Source: Cheiracanthium punctorium
Lineage: Eukaryota; Arthropoda; Arachnida; Araneae; Cheiracanthiidae
Assembly (NCBI GenBank): GCA_038373885.1
Contig: JAWZYV010011908.1
Coordinates: 62,001-126,000, forward strand
DNA: 64,000 nucleotides
Direction of reading: 5' to 3'
Notes under the pieces: generated by a model
What the model saw: only the letters and a program-made list of their open reading frames with translations
Database searches by the model: none
Told to the model about the DNA's origin: nothing
Made by a program: the position numbers and the translations under genes
Shown: piece after piece, positions 11,406-22,647 of the stretch
Position numbering within the stretch: the first letter of the stretch is position 1
How the letters are laid out: each line of letters begins with the position of its first letter

Positions 11406-12240
11406 TCATCGCTGTCGGATTACCCATACATTATCAGGTAAGCTTTGGTCGGCATTCAATGTTACAATGGCATATACTTTGTTTTGAAGAGGGATGCTAA
11501 ATATTCGATGGTCGGTGCCATCAGAGTTGAGCAAAAAGTAGCTTAACGTAAGGTGCCTCCTTTCCTTCTGTAGCAGATCAGCGAGGGTATCAGCGAAGAT
11601 CTTGGGCAATGCATTCACTAACAGCATCTTCATTACTTAAGAAATATATCTGTCCATATTGAGGACGTTCAAATTCAGCATCAAGAATTTCAGTTGGTTG
11701 AACTGTCAGATGAATGAGTTTATAAAAAAAAATTCATCAAGTCCTACACTGTTCGCAACGTAGCAGTACACACCAAAATCGTTAATAGTTTTACTCGTCA
11801 TATACTGTGAACAAAGCCATTGTAAAGTATGCTTTCAAATTTCGAATTCTTTGAAATGTGGGTGACATCGAAGAAACAACCACACCAATTCATTAGGAAA
11901 TTCGTAATGTCCTACATCAATCTTACAGTCCCCAAAATGGTTTCGGTTAATTTTTGTTTTTACTCTTCAGAAAAATGCAAAGCTCCAGGGTGAATGCAAT
12001 CCATATTAAAAAGTTTTAAACTATGATAATAAGTACGCACGTTTGTGGCAGCTTTGTAGATACTTAGACTGTTTACCCGAAGTATTTGTCGACGTCTAGC
12101 TGTTCCATGTCCAAATACTAATCATCTGTTTCATCTGCTTGTGTTTGAACTGCACGTTCACACATTTGGGCTAAGTGCTGCTGTCGGTGATCATATGTTT
12201 CCACAGCTCGTTTTTGAGCTACACTTTCATGCATTTACGT
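11406..12240 (-). pseudogene. Decayed coding relic, possibly Helitron N-terminal region
   Basis: Read on the minus strand in changing frames, this stretch shows MHESVAQKRAVETYDHRQQ, then HPGALHFSEE, FPNELVWLF, FERPQYGQIYFLSNEDA and a final open frame (11406-11633) with TDHRIFSIPLQNKVYAIVTL. The order Cys/His-rich start, 'ALHF', 'G(K/D)...P.EL..L', '(P)xYxQ(I/L)Y' and 'RRYNxPTxxEVAxI' is that of the Helitron_like_N region in arthropod Helitrons. Every block is degraded and neither the Rep nor the helicase domain is seen. It could be a different decayed gene; the assignment is tentative. Confidence 0.35.
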
Positions 12241-12836
12241 CTTTATAATACATCTATGATGATAATTCTTTACGATTGAAATTGTAAATTTCTCTATAGT
12301 GCTTCAATTCAAACATAAAATACTTATTTTTTTCTAATTCAAAGAAAATACATTATGCATAAACAAATTCTACAAACGTAAATTCAATCTTATAGATACA
12401 TAAATATAGATGCCATAAAAGTAAAATCTTACATAAATATGCTTTAAACATAATTTTATTTTATAAACTCACGCTTAAGAAAATAAAAAGTGTAACGCAA
12501 TTTAAATTATTAGTACAAAAGGACACTTCGAAATCATGAAATCAAAAACAGAATAGATCAAAAATATTCTTTTATAATAACCCTAACAACTACTTAAACG
12601 TTGACAATAATAGAACAAACGGATGGACTGAAGAAAATGGACTTCTAACCTCGAATAAATCAAAAATACATCGCTCCTATGTAGTTACGCTGATCCCTGA
12701 CTCTGTCACAATTCCAGTTCAATCACTCAAAATAAAACTTTTACCATCCAAACAGATTAAAAATGTATTGTCTAATAACTTAAAATTTACACGGTTTGTT
12801 GGTACGATCAGCCTGAAAATTATCATAATTATGTAA

Positions 12837-12886
12837 AAAAAAAAAAAAAAAAAGAAGAAAGAAAAAAAAGAAAGAAAAAATCTGAT
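12837..12886. repeat. A-rich/GAAA simple repeat
   Basis: A run of about 20 A residues followed by AAGAAGAAAG and GAAA-type units. It could be the tail of an old retroposed element, but I see no body upstream that I recognise. Confidence 0.6.
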
Positions 12887-13462
12887 AATCCACCCGTTCC
12901 CTGATTTTTAAGCGTTTTTTTTTTGTTTTTTTTAGCTCTATTTCATTTAAGAGAATAAAAAAAGCTAATCATTTGAGTGTCAGAATTATCTATTGCAAGT
13001 GACATTGACGTTACATTGAAGTCACGGTTATCAGGCTTTGGAGGAAAAATTACGATTCCATTTCGCTTAAGATAGCTTTTCTAAATTACTACTCAGCTTA
13101 ACTTTTTTTCAAAAATAAAACGGTTTTCTATGCATTAAGCATGGATATAGGAAAGGATGTTTATACCAAACGAAATGTTTCGAATACGAAATGTTTCTGC
13201 AGATTATACAATTCGAATTTCGATGTATAATAAAAATTGAATATGAAGTTATTTGATTTTAAGTGGGTAAATATTAAATATTCTGAGTGTAGACATTCTG
13301 TCGCCCGCTGTAATTGTCTCCACAAAGGGCTTTATCCTTTAGTTTAATGATAGTGCACAACATAAAACAACACAGTCTAATCCACGTCTAAATAACAATT
13401 GAAAATTTATTAGAAAAAATTTTAGTAACCAGATTTCAGCCTCCCAATTTACTGCTTCCACA
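12887..13462. other. AT-rich DNA, no gene seen
   Basis: Simple AT-rich sequence with T-runs near 12917-12940. No open frame with a family match, no repeat boundaries that I can place. Confidence 0.4.
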
Positions 13463-13464
13463 TA

Positions 13465-13676
13465 TGGACAACTCCCAACCTGCGGCCGGATGGGGCCCGC
13501 CATGGCTTTTGGACCAGCCCTCAGAACAAGTCAAAATCCTGTATAAAACCTAAATAAAACATTCAAACTTCCATATAAATCCGAATTATACGGCCCGCGA
13601 TTTCGCTAATATCCTAAAGTCAGGCCCAGGAGGCCACTATCGTAAAGTTCTGGCCGCAACTTTTAAAAGTTGTCCA
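13465..13676. mobile_element. 212-bp MITE
   Basis: Imperfect inverted ends, TGGACAACTCCCAACCTGCG on the left and the complement TGGACAACTTTTAAAAGTTG on the right, each continuing into GCGGCC within a few bases. Both ends abut a TA dinucleotide (13463-13464 and 13677-13678). The interior is GC-richer than its surroundings and non-coding. The 'caacctgcggcc' phrase resembles some hAT ends while the TA flanks suggest Tc1/mariner, so the superfamily is open. Confidence 0.45.
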
Positions 13677-14494
13677 TACGATGATAAAATAAATGAGTTG
13701 AAATCATCAACTGCAGTGAATGAAAACTAAACTGATGGCTGATCATCTGCAAAATTAATTTGAATATCGGCTGCGAGTCCAATTTAGGAATCGATCGTAT
13801 CATTTTTTCATCGGAGTTTCGAACATCGTTTCATTATAAACGGTTGACCCAATAAAAAAAAAAAATCGTCAGGGTAACTACATTTAAATATGTATCGTCA
13901 ACTTGGCGGAATAAGGCAGTTAAAATAGAATTCAACCTAGTGCCGTTATTTAAAAAAAAAATATGGAATTTTCATGTTACGTCATTGGATCTTTTTTCTT
14001 ACTGTGAATGGCTGAAAAGGGTGTCATTTTCGTTTAAATTATTCGGCTAAGCTGAAACTTTTATGCACTTTTGAAATTCGCATCATATGGATCAATAAAA
14101 TACATGAAAAATCTTTATTGTTTTAGTATATACGTGAAAATACATTTAGCTTTACGTTAGTTACAAAAGGATAATTGTAATCAATTCAGGCAATTTTTCA
14201 CATAAGATTTACGAATAGTTTTGTATTAATAACTATGAATTAAGAATAATTAAATTCTTTACGTATATTCCATCAAGGTGGTTGCGGGGATGGCAACGAA
14301 GACTCTTTTCTCTTTCTCTTTCGCTGGTTGCCAGGACGATATTTTGAAATAAAAATAACTTTTTAATTCTAAACAAATTTATGTAGCTGAATGGTGTAAT
14401 ATATCTAGTTACTAAAATATTTATTTGTCTGTGCACTGTGTTCCATTTATTTTGTTCCTTTGCGAAATTAATTTTTACTATTATATATCGATGG

Positions 14495-14775
14495 CGTGTA
14501 TTTTTTAATCCGCCCCAAACTTATTTGAGCGTCCCTTTTAGGAAGATTGCATCAAGTGTGTTTTTCGAACGCTCAATAGATGGCGCTACCGTCCAAAAAT
14601 TTTAAATTTTAAATTTTGAGCGTTTTAGAGTTTTTTAAATCAATTGACCTAGTTCAATCGTTTCAGGGGCCCAAAAAACCCCCAGGTACGAAATTTAAAA
14701 AGAATCCTTAGAGCAGTTTTCGAGATCGTTCGGACATACACACCCACACACACACAAACATTCCTCGTTTAATAT
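14495..14775. repeat. Probable short interspersed repeat
   Basis: A compositionally distinct block holding 'gagcgtcccttttagg', 'atagatggcgctaccg' and a tail ending in a CA-rich microsatellite (about 14741-14757) then 'attcctcgtttaatataag'. This resembles dispersed short repeats of arthropods, but I find no second copy in the window and no RNA polymerase III boxes that I would defend. Confidence 0.25.
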
Positions 14776-15378
14776 AAGAGCGGATTTAAAGTTGTATACA
14801 TTACTCTCATCCCATTTAAATAAGAATATTTACTTTTAAAAAGTACATTTTCTTATAGAAACTCAGATGAATATATAATTTTAGATAGTAGGAAAATTGA
14901 GAAACCTCAATTATCTGGAAAATTCGAACAATCTGAACATTCATGAATGATCTTTTAATCCAAATATAGTAAGTTTCAACAAAATTTCAAGGACATAGAG
15001 CATTTTGAATTTCTAACGACAGTTTGAAAAATCTGTTTTGAGAATTTAAAAAATTGAAATAACAACTAAATAAAGAATTATCAAAAAATCTGCATTTTAA
15101 TGAGACAGTTCGACACCAATTTAACGAATTCATTGGGATCGATAATTTTGTTCGTTAAATAGGGGTCCAAAACAGAAAATAAAAACTTTCTGCACGTACC
15201 TTATGAAAAAGCTTAAGCATCCATAATTTTAAATTGCATATTTTTTATTTATCATATAAAAATGTAACAAAGTATTACATATATTTCAGATCTTCTTTAA
15301 TGCCTGCAGTTTTTTTTTTTTATTTTTAGGAAGAGAAGAAAATAATTTTCCCAATTATTGTTTACAATTTCACAATTT

Positions 15379-15693
15379 TTAGTTAGCACAGTACACAGTC
15401 TGCAATGAAGTACGGGCACTACGCAGAGCAACTAAGTCTGTTGGTGCAGTCACAAAATCTCCGTACACTAATTCCTCCAGAGAGCTCCCCAAGAAATATG
15501 CCCTGGTATGAGATGACAGATATGGTCTAAGCAGGCGATCCCCCAGTATGGCACAAGCGTCTAGATATTGGAAAGACCCTCTTTGCTCTTGCTTCTCATT
15601 CTGCTCTTCCCTCAAAGTGCGCATTCTGTGTCGCGCACGATGTCGAAGGTGGGTGGACAAGAGCAGCATGAGCAACACACACTTCGTGAACAC
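15379..15693 (-). CDS. Hypothetical ORF in a GC-richer island
   Basis: A 104-codon open frame whose base composition (near half G+C by eye) stands out from the surrounding AT-rich DNA, as an exon would. The predicted N-terminus MFTKCVLLMLLLSTHL could act as a signal peptide; it is followed by a strongly basic stretch (RHRARHRMRTLREEQ) and a mixed C-terminal half. I do not recognise a family. A splice-site-delimited exon fragment or a piece of a decayed transposon are equally possible, and the frame may be chance. Confidence 0.25.
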   Translation of the reverse strand: MFTKCVLLMLLLSTHLRHRARHRMRTLREEQNEKQEQRGSFQYLDACAILGDRLLRPYLSSHTRAYFLGSSLEELVYGDFVTAPTDLVALRSARTSLQTVYCAN

Positions 15694-16225
15694 ATGAAAA
15701 GTAAAGCAAGTCGTCCTAGGTGATTATGTTTATATTGACATCGTATTGAAACAAATGTTTGTTTAAAAAAATTTTAAAGTAACCTCACATTATTGTGAAA
15801 TAAATAATATTTCAGGATGGCTGTAATTTACCTTACGGTCTCTGAAAATAGTGTTATTGGCTTTCTTTGACAGTTAAGCGTGATATTCGCATAGATATCG
15901 GAAATTTGTTTGAGTTATGCTTATGGCTTGAGGAATTTAATGTAATAAAATGATGATTAAAATAAAATACTTTATCATTGTCAGAAAAGTATTTAAAATA
16001 TTTTTAATGCTTTCAGAAAGTTTGTGGTGAGCAAGATACAAAACAATAAAAAAATATGCTAATAATTGAAATTATTTAAAAAAAATTATTCATACACAAT
16101 TCTTTAAAATTTTGTAAAATTTACTGTTGATTACAAAAAGCTCTGAATAAAATATATATTAAACTAGATTTGGTTTATAAATCTTATACTTAATTTGAGT
16201 TGCTGCAAATTATTTCATCAAATAA

Positions 16226-16685
16226 GTTCAAAAGCGCAAATCATTTCTGAAAGGTAAAAGAAAAAGGAATTTTTGTTCTGTTTTTCTCTTTTTTTCACCT
16301 TTAAAAGAATCATATTTAAGGTGCATGAATTAGTGCCCTTAACTCAATAGTTGCACTAATATGGGATTTAGTTTGATTGACGTGTTCATTTGACAATAAT
16401 AAAAAAGCGTGTGAGTGTGTAACTGCATTGACTTTGTTTTCTTTCTGCTAAATGTTTTCAATAATTATGAACATTGTTCTGTGTTTAAGGCAAACTTAGA
16501 CGAGGGATATCTGCCACAACTGGAGGACGTTTTAAGGGTAAACTGTTTCCTATTGCTGAAAATATTTTCAAATAGGTCATATCGGAATTATATTGAACTT
16601 TTTTGAAAGGGCAGTTGCCCCCTTCCCCTGCTCTTAGTCAGTTGTGCTATGATAATATTTAGTCTTTAGCTTATGTAGATTTTAT
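16226..16685 (+). repeat. Dispersed repeat, inverted partner at 29480-29940
   Basis: About 450 bp that match the complement of 29480-29940 with scattered differences and small gaps. Shared landmarks include 'cacctttaaaagaatcat', 'gcatgaattagtgc', 'ttgattgacgtgttcattt', 'agggtaaactgtttcc' and the G/C-rich 'gggcagttgcccccttccc'. The C/G-rich palindrome at one end looks like a transposon terminus, but the other end shows no inverted partner. No coding potential. Confidence 0.75.
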
Positions 16686-17849
16686 ACTTGATATTTAATG
16701 ATCCAAACTAATGCGGACACAATAATACACTATGTAAGGGTATATGTATGCATTCAAATAGGATTTAAAATACTTGAATTTTTTCAATCTAATTCAAACC
16801 TTTTTTCAAAAAATAATGAATTTTACATTTTGCTATTATATATGGGCCTGCATCTAGGGAAGGTCAAATGGGGCACATGCCCCAGCCATGCCTCAATTGC
16901 TAAAAATTAAGGTTTGTGCTATGTGAAATAAACTTTAGTTGTGGTTTTACGTGATTAGCTTACTTTAAAAAGCAAAAAAATTGAAAGTCTTTATTTTCTT
17001 TGGGAGTGTTTCTTTTCATGTATGTTGAAATGGATTCTCACTGGGTCTTTTTGTGTATAGGTCAACTCTTAAAAGTTGATTTTTTATTAAAAAAAACACA
17101 AAGCCCCTTCTAAAATGTATTACATAAAAAGTAATTGCTTATCATTAAAACACTTTAGTATAGTGCAATAGTTTAAAAAGTGTTGCATTTATCAAACAGT
17201 TTAAAACAGTATGAGTGGCGCAGACTTTTTTGCCTATCTATAATTTTAAAAGGTCCCCTAGACCACACAAACTTCTATAAGCGACCAGCCTCAGTTCCCT
17301 GCACAAAAATTTTTCTTGCATTTTTTTGAAGAGTGGGGGGGGGGGATATAAAGTAAACAAATGCCATATTGAACTGGTTTTTAAAACCTGTCACTACTTC
17401 AAATTGACAACAAAGTATACATACAAATCTTGTAGGTTAGAGAAGAGACGTGTGTGCAAAATTAGTGATCTTATTTTTTGATCAGTGTGCTGATGGGATC
17501 GAGTCACACAAAAAGGAATTTCAAAGAGGAAGTTAGCTTGTCACATTGTGGGAAACTCAAATCGCAAATAAATTTTATTATGACAAATTCAGATTGCATG
17601 AAAAATATCAGAATAAATGCTTTTTGCTCAGATGTAAGAAATAAAGTAAAGAGATGTTTACTTTTATTGATAAGATACTTAATTTGTTTGCAGCAAATAG
17701 CAAGAATCTCTAAATCAACACAAAGAACTGACAAATAGTTGTTTTTTTTTTTTTTTTTACAATAGCCTTTTATCTTTGAACACTGGTTAAATTTTTAACA
17801 AAAGATACTTCAACTAAACTGTTCAAAAGTAAGAGAGATCAATACAACT
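16686..17849. other. AT-rich DNA, no gene seen
   Basis: Contains a G-run at 17335-17346 and several short ORFs without family resemblance. The phrase 'ggggcacatgcccc' near 16872 is a small palindrome. I see no complete element. Confidence 0.4.
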
Positions 17850-17886
17850 TATATATATATACACACAATATATATATATATATATA
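17850..17886. repeat. TA/CA microsatellite, left part
   Basis: (TA)n with interspersed ACACACA. It stops exactly at the end of Gypsy element 1 and resumes at 23018, showing the retrotransposon inserted inside the microsatellite. Confidence 0.85.
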
Positions 17887-18256
17887 TGTAGGAGGCGACG
17901 TCGAAATAAGACTGGAAGCACTCCTACGGTTCTCAATCACGTTTATTGCTCGGCTAAATATAACAGAAGAAATATTTACAAAAGAAAGGAGAGATTTTGC
18001 AGAACATGAATAAGCGGAGTCGGTCACAGGGTTAGGTTTCCTTATCACACAGGAGCCACTGGCCACCTTCTCGTGGTCGTTCTGGAGTCGAATCGCCTAC
18101 GCGCGATCAGAGAGCTACGTCCGACATCGCTCCTACGCGAGCGTGGTCTCGTTCGCATCTGCTACCTTCAGCTCCTAGACTCTGATAACCTGCGGTTTCT
18201 GTAGACGTGAGGTTGTGATGCCATCTGCTGGAGGGTTGCGCCTCTTGATTACCACA
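17887..18256 (-). repeat. 3' LTR of element 1
   Basis: 370 bp, minus-strand ends TGTGG...CTACA. A polyadenylation signal AATAAA (minus strand; about 17941-17946) lies about 55 bp before the LTR end. It differs from the partner LTR at three bases, one of which changes the terminal TGCGG to TGTGG. Confidence 0.9.
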
Positions 18257-18399
18257 ACGCTCGGCCATCGACGTGTGAGGACCTCCGAACCTGAAACTTA
18301 AAATGAAGAGAAAAAAAAAAGAAAAAGAAAGAAAATAATGATTAAAAAAAACAAAAAGAGATGTTGAGAAAAGGAAAAAAAGTTTGTAGTAGGATGATC

Positions 18400-20708
18400 T
18401 CAAATTGCAGTTCCAGTAGACCAGGGTTTCATGTGGTCAGCTGAAGTGGAAGTTGCTTCCGGTCCTTCATGAGATCCTACTTTAGCTACATCGTAGCGGT
18501 CATGTGGTTTTATTTTTATGACTTTGTACGGTCCTAAGAACTTGGGTCGTAGTTTCAGACCTCCTCCAAATTGGGTTCTTTGGATTGCTACCAAGTCGTT
18601 GACTTTATAGACAGGAGCGGTTTTGCGACGTCGATTGTATTGCCGTCGGTTTTCTTCTTGGATTTTTAATATATTTTTCTTTGCTTCTTCACGTATATTT
18701 TCTTTCTCCTGGATTGTGTATTTCAGAAATTCTTCTTCAAGGCTTTCCTTTATACGTTGGTCTTCTTTTTGTTTCATTTTCACGCCTATCATCAATTCGA
18801 ATGGAGTGAACTTGGTGGATCGACTAACAGTACTGTTGATGATTCGCTGGACATCTGGGACGAACTTGTACCATTTTGTAGGATCTTCAATAGACAATTT
18901 CGAAAGAACTGGGATGAGAATTTCATGCATTCGTTCAATCTGGCCATTGCCTCTTGGCACTCCAGTTGTGATCGAAATGTGCTGAATTCCTTCATCTTGA
19001 CAGTAATCTGCAAAGTCCTTTGACGTGAAGGCAGATCCCTTGTCGGAAATAATTCTCGAGGGATTTCCGAAAACAGATTGTTGGGACTTGAGTTTCGCTA
19101 GAGCTTCTGCCGTAGATGTGGTCTTGACGGGATAGAACCAGTTGAATTTTGTAAAACCATCTACCACTGTAAAAATATGTTGGTAGTTCTTGTTTGTGGA
19201 TGGTAGGGGACCTATAAAATCAATGTGGTACGTGCTTAGTGGAATATTATCCTTTGGGATGGGATTCAATAGACCTTCTGCTTTGCCTCGTTTTTTATTA
19301 CAGAGGATGCACTCCACACAGTTCGTTATAACTTGCTCTATTTTCTTTTTAGCATTCGAGATATGGAAATCTCTTTTCAAAAGATCTTCAGTTTTCTGTA
19401 CAGCAAAGTGTCCTTTGTTATGGATGCCTCGAATAATCTCTGACTCCATTGCTTCCGGCACCACGATGAGTTCTCTACCGTTATCTTGCAGATATAACAC
19501 ATTATTTTTTAGCAGGTAGTTGTCTCTGAGTCCTTTCTCGACTAGAGTTTTCAATAACTGAATACGCTCATCGGCATCTTGCGCTGTTGCGATCTTAGTG
19601 GTGATTTCACTTTGCGAGCGGGTGACCATGCACACAGCAGCTCTACTCAATGCATCGACGTGTCTCATTTGTTGATTTGGTCTGTGGATGACTTCATATT
19701 CGAACTCTTCAAGTAATAGAGCCCATCTGGCTATCTTCGGCGATAAGTCTTTCTTCTGCATTGTTTTCTGAAAAGCGTTACAGTCGGTGACTATTTTAAT
19801 TTTCGTCCCTAAGAGGTAACTTCGAAATTTTTTAAGAGCTTCGACGATCGCAAGCACTTCGAGCTCATAGCTTGACAATTTTTCTTGTTGTGGTGATGTT
19901 TTTTTACTCATATAATGGATTGGGTGGAGTTGCCCATCATCTGCGCGTTGAAGCAACACTGCACCAAACCCATGACTACTAGCGTCCGTGTGTAATTCTA
20001 AAGGTTTTCCTTGCTGGAAGATGTGAAGAACGGGGCTTTGGCTCAAAAGTTCTTTAAGATGATCAAAAGCCTGTTTTTGCATTGGCCCAAAAGTAAATTC
20101 TACACCATTACGAAGCATATCGCTAAGTGGTTTTGCTATTTTGGAATAACCAGGTACAAATTTTCTGAAGTACCCTGTGAGACCGAGAAAGCGTTGCAGT
20201 TGCTTTACATTCTTAGGTTGAGGGAAGTTTTGAACTGCAGTCGTCTTATTTGGAGATGGTCGAATCGTACCTTCTTCAATTATGTAACCGAGGAACTCAA
20301 TTTTTCGTTTTAGGAATTGACACTTTTTAAAGTTGATTTCTAATCCGTATTCTGAAGCTAACTTTAAGACTCGTTTAAGTTTCTCTAAACCTTCTGTTTC
20401 ATCACGGGAAGGTATGATGAAATCATCCATGTAAACTACGATTGTATTGTCCCTTATTAATTCCCTGAATACTTGATGAATAAATCTTAAAAATACACTA
20501 GGACTTGTGCTCAGACCAAACGGAGTTTTCTGGAATTCATATAACCCTGCATGACAAATGAATGCTAAATATTTTGTGCAATTTTCCTCAACTGGTACGT
20601 GGAAAAAACCATTTTTCAAATCCAAAGTTGAAAACACTTTCGCTTCCCCTAAATGATCTAGGACTTCCTCAACTTGAGCCATAGGAAAGGAATCTTTCAC
20701 AACTTTTT
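18400..20708 (-). CDS. pol: Pol of element 1: RT, RNase H and integrase
   Basis: Open frame of about 766 codons. It begins in the RT core (DSFPMAQVEEVLDHLG) and has the catalytic YMDD at residues 90-93. RNase H follows (LHTDASSHGFGAVL and a later YELEVLAIVEALKKF, then TDCN). Next come the integrase zinc finger (H-x-x-GH ... CVECILC, about 430-470) and the integrase core with D in TYHIDFIGPLP, D in ISDKGSAF and E in GQIERMHE. The tail ends with a Gypsy-type beta-rich DNA-binding domain (LRPKFLGPYKVIK). The frame is continuous from the break at the A7 run to the stop, so all enzyme domains downstream of the break look intact. The N-terminal RT segment is in the other frame (see next entry). Confidence 0.9.
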
Positions 20709-22570
20709 TTATTTAGGTGTCGAAAATCGACACATAATCTGTGAGTACTATCGCGCTTTTTACATAACAGAATTGGGGATGAATATTCAGAACAGGATGG
20801 TTTAATTATTCCATTTTGTAACCACTCATCTATCTGTTTATCAACAATGTTTTGTTCTGCAAATGATAGTCTCCGAGATCGTAGCGATACTGGAATGTCA
20901 TCTTTTAACACAACATTCAATTTTAAATTGGTGTCTTTAATTTTGTTCGGTTTATAATTATTAACTAATAGTGATAAATCCTTTCTAATATTTACATCAT
21001 TAACGTGCAATAAATCAAGATCATATTCATTAACTACATTTGCAACATTTAATAAAAAACATTCTTCTACAGGTGATTCGCTTTGAAAATCATTTCCATT
21101 TTTAGGAATTTGCGTTACAATTTTGTCTTCCTGACTGACTTTCAAAAGTTGAGAATAAATATTCGGTGTTAAAATTAAAGGAACCGATAGATGTTCTACC
21201 ACAGCGACAATAATTTCTAAGTTAGGCGAATTTCGCTTCAAGGATAAATCTACTCTAGCAATATTTGCCTCTTTTTTCTCTTCAAAACATGAACTAAGTA
21301 TTATTTTACCCTCCAATGGTGATTTTATTTCAATTAACGATGAATTTATAACCGGAATTTGTGCGCCTGAGTCAATAAGTGCCTTTATATTTTGACTGTC
21401 TATGAATATATCACCATATTGCAACTCGTGAATAAAACTGACAGTATTAACGCTTGTTTTGTTTTTCAGTCCCGTCTCCTTATCTGATTCGGTTTGTTTA
21501 TTAAAACCTCTTGGGCAGTTACGAGCGTAATGGAAGCCCCTTCCAGTCGCCCCACACACGTGGCAAGATTTCGGCGACAGAGATACAGATTGCTTTTCGC
21601 TTTTGCTTAGATTTTTGTTTCGCCAGGATGATTCACTCTTTAAAGCTTCAGCTTGCTGCGTCTTATGAAATACTTTCGTTTCGTGGGAATGAAATTTGGG
21701 ATTATTTATTTCCGATAATGATTTCCCGCGAGATGAGAAAAATAAATCGCATTCTCGTCCTAATTGCGTCGTATTGAACCATGTTTTTCCTTCGCGAACA
21801 CTTATGTATTCTTTTGTTTTTAAATCTAGCGTTTCATATAATTTATCTGCAACAATTAAATCACATAACTTTTTATAGTCCTTCTCAATTTCTCGAACCT
21901 GACAATAATGTTCGAATGTTGCCGTTAATCTTGATGCAAACTGAAGATGGGATTCGTCTGCTAAGCGTTGAGCATGTTTAAAATTGTGCAGAATTTCTCG
22001 AGCTGTCGGCTGAAATTCAGCTAAAAATAAAGCTTTAAGTTTTTCGTAATCCCACAATTCTTCTTGATTTGCATACGTTAAAAGATTATTAGCTTTGACC
22101 CCTAACAAATTAATGAGTATTTCTGCTTTTAGATCTGGTGGGACATCTTTTGTTGCAAATGCTTTTTCCAAGGAAGCGAAAAACAAATGAAATGCCTCTG
22201 GCCTTTCAGGGACAGAGATTGTGAGCGTTTTTATGCTTTTAATCAAATTTTCTATGTTACTTTGCGCATTTCGTTTTTCGCCAGACATTGATTGACTTCT
22301 TAATTTTTCTAGTTCTATCTGTTTCTCGATTTGCGCTAATTTAAGGCGCTCTATTTCTAACAAACATTCTTCGTTAGTGGATTTAGGCGTTCGATCCTCC
22401 GTGATCGATTTTAAGACGCCTCGAACATGTTCAGGATTGGTTTTAAAAATATCTGAATTCTCAATAATTTTTCTTATATCAGCTTTTTTAGCATTATCTG
22501 GAACTTTCGCTGCTATTTTTTCAGCGAGGTCTTTTAAATCACTTTTATTTAAATTATTTAAGAAACTCAT
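20669..22570 (-). CDS. gag-pro: Gag, protease and start of RT of element 1
   Basis: Start chosen at the ATG giving MSFLNNLNKSDLKDLAEK; an upstream in-frame ATG (22594) adds eight hydrophobic residues. The gag part is helical and lysine/glutamate-rich, with a retrotransposon-gag core (WDYEKLKALFLAEFQP) around 180-230. One zinc knuckle has long spacing, C-x2-C-x7-H-x4-C (CHVCGATGRGFHYARNC, about residue 345). The protease shows ALIDSGAQIPVIN, and the RT start shows SEYSSPILLCKKRDS and CVDFRHLNKK. Immediately after HLNKK the true RT continues in another frame: a run of seven A on the coding strand (20704-20710) has one A more than the family frame needs, so translation runs into a stop at 20669. 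A recent homopolymer mutation, an assembly error or a +1 shift are all possible. Confidence 0.9.
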   Translation of the reverse strand: MSFLNNLNKSDLKDLAEKIAAKVPDNAKKADIRKIIENSDIFKTNPEHVRGVLKSITEDRTPKSTNEECLLEIERLKLAQIEKQIELEKLRSQSMSGEKRNAQSNIENLIKSIKTLTISVPERPEAFHLFFASLEKAFATKDVPPDLKAEILINLLGVKANNLLTYANQEELWDYEKLKALFLAEFQPTAREILHNFKHAQRLADESHLQFASRLTATFEHYCQVREIEKDYKKLCDLIVADKLYETLDLKTKEYISVREGKTWFNTTQLGRECDLFFSSRGKSLSEINNPKFHSHETKVFHKTQQAEALKSESSWRNKNLSKSEKQSVSLSPKSCHVCGATGRGFHYARNCPRGFNKQTESDKETGLKNKTSVNTVSFIHELQYGDIFIDSQNIKALIDSGAQIPVINSSLIEIKSPLEGKIILSSCFEEKKEANIARVDLSLKRNSPNLEIIVAVVEHLSVPLILTPNIYSQLLKVSQEDKIVTQIPKNGNDFQSESPVEECFLLNVANVVNEYDLDLLHVNDVNIRKDLSLLVNNYKPNKIKDTNLKLNVVLKDDIPVSLRSRRLSFAEQNIVDKQIDEWLQNGIIKPSCSEYSSPILLCKKRDSTHRLCVDFRHLNKKSCERFLSYGSS

Positions 22571-22625
22571 ATTGCAGTGAAATATGAACAGCAAAAAGTA
22601 GTACTATTGTGAGAACGAAAAAATT

Positions 22626-22643
22626 ACAGTACCTGAGCCCCCA
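22626..22643 (-). other. Candidate primer-binding site of element 1
   Basis: On the minus strand, four bases after the 5' LTR, the sequence TGGGGGCTCAGGTACTG begins with TGG as a primer-binding site should. The first nine bases, TGGGGGCTC, match the complement of the 3' end of tRNA-Pro; the remainder does not, so primer identity is uncertain. Confidence 0.5.
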
Positions 22644-22647
22644 TGGT

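Noticed and set aside
18107..18403. 98-codon ORF beginning in a poly-F/S stretch
   Set aside because: It is translation of a purine/pyrimidine-rich stretch plus part of LTR 1.
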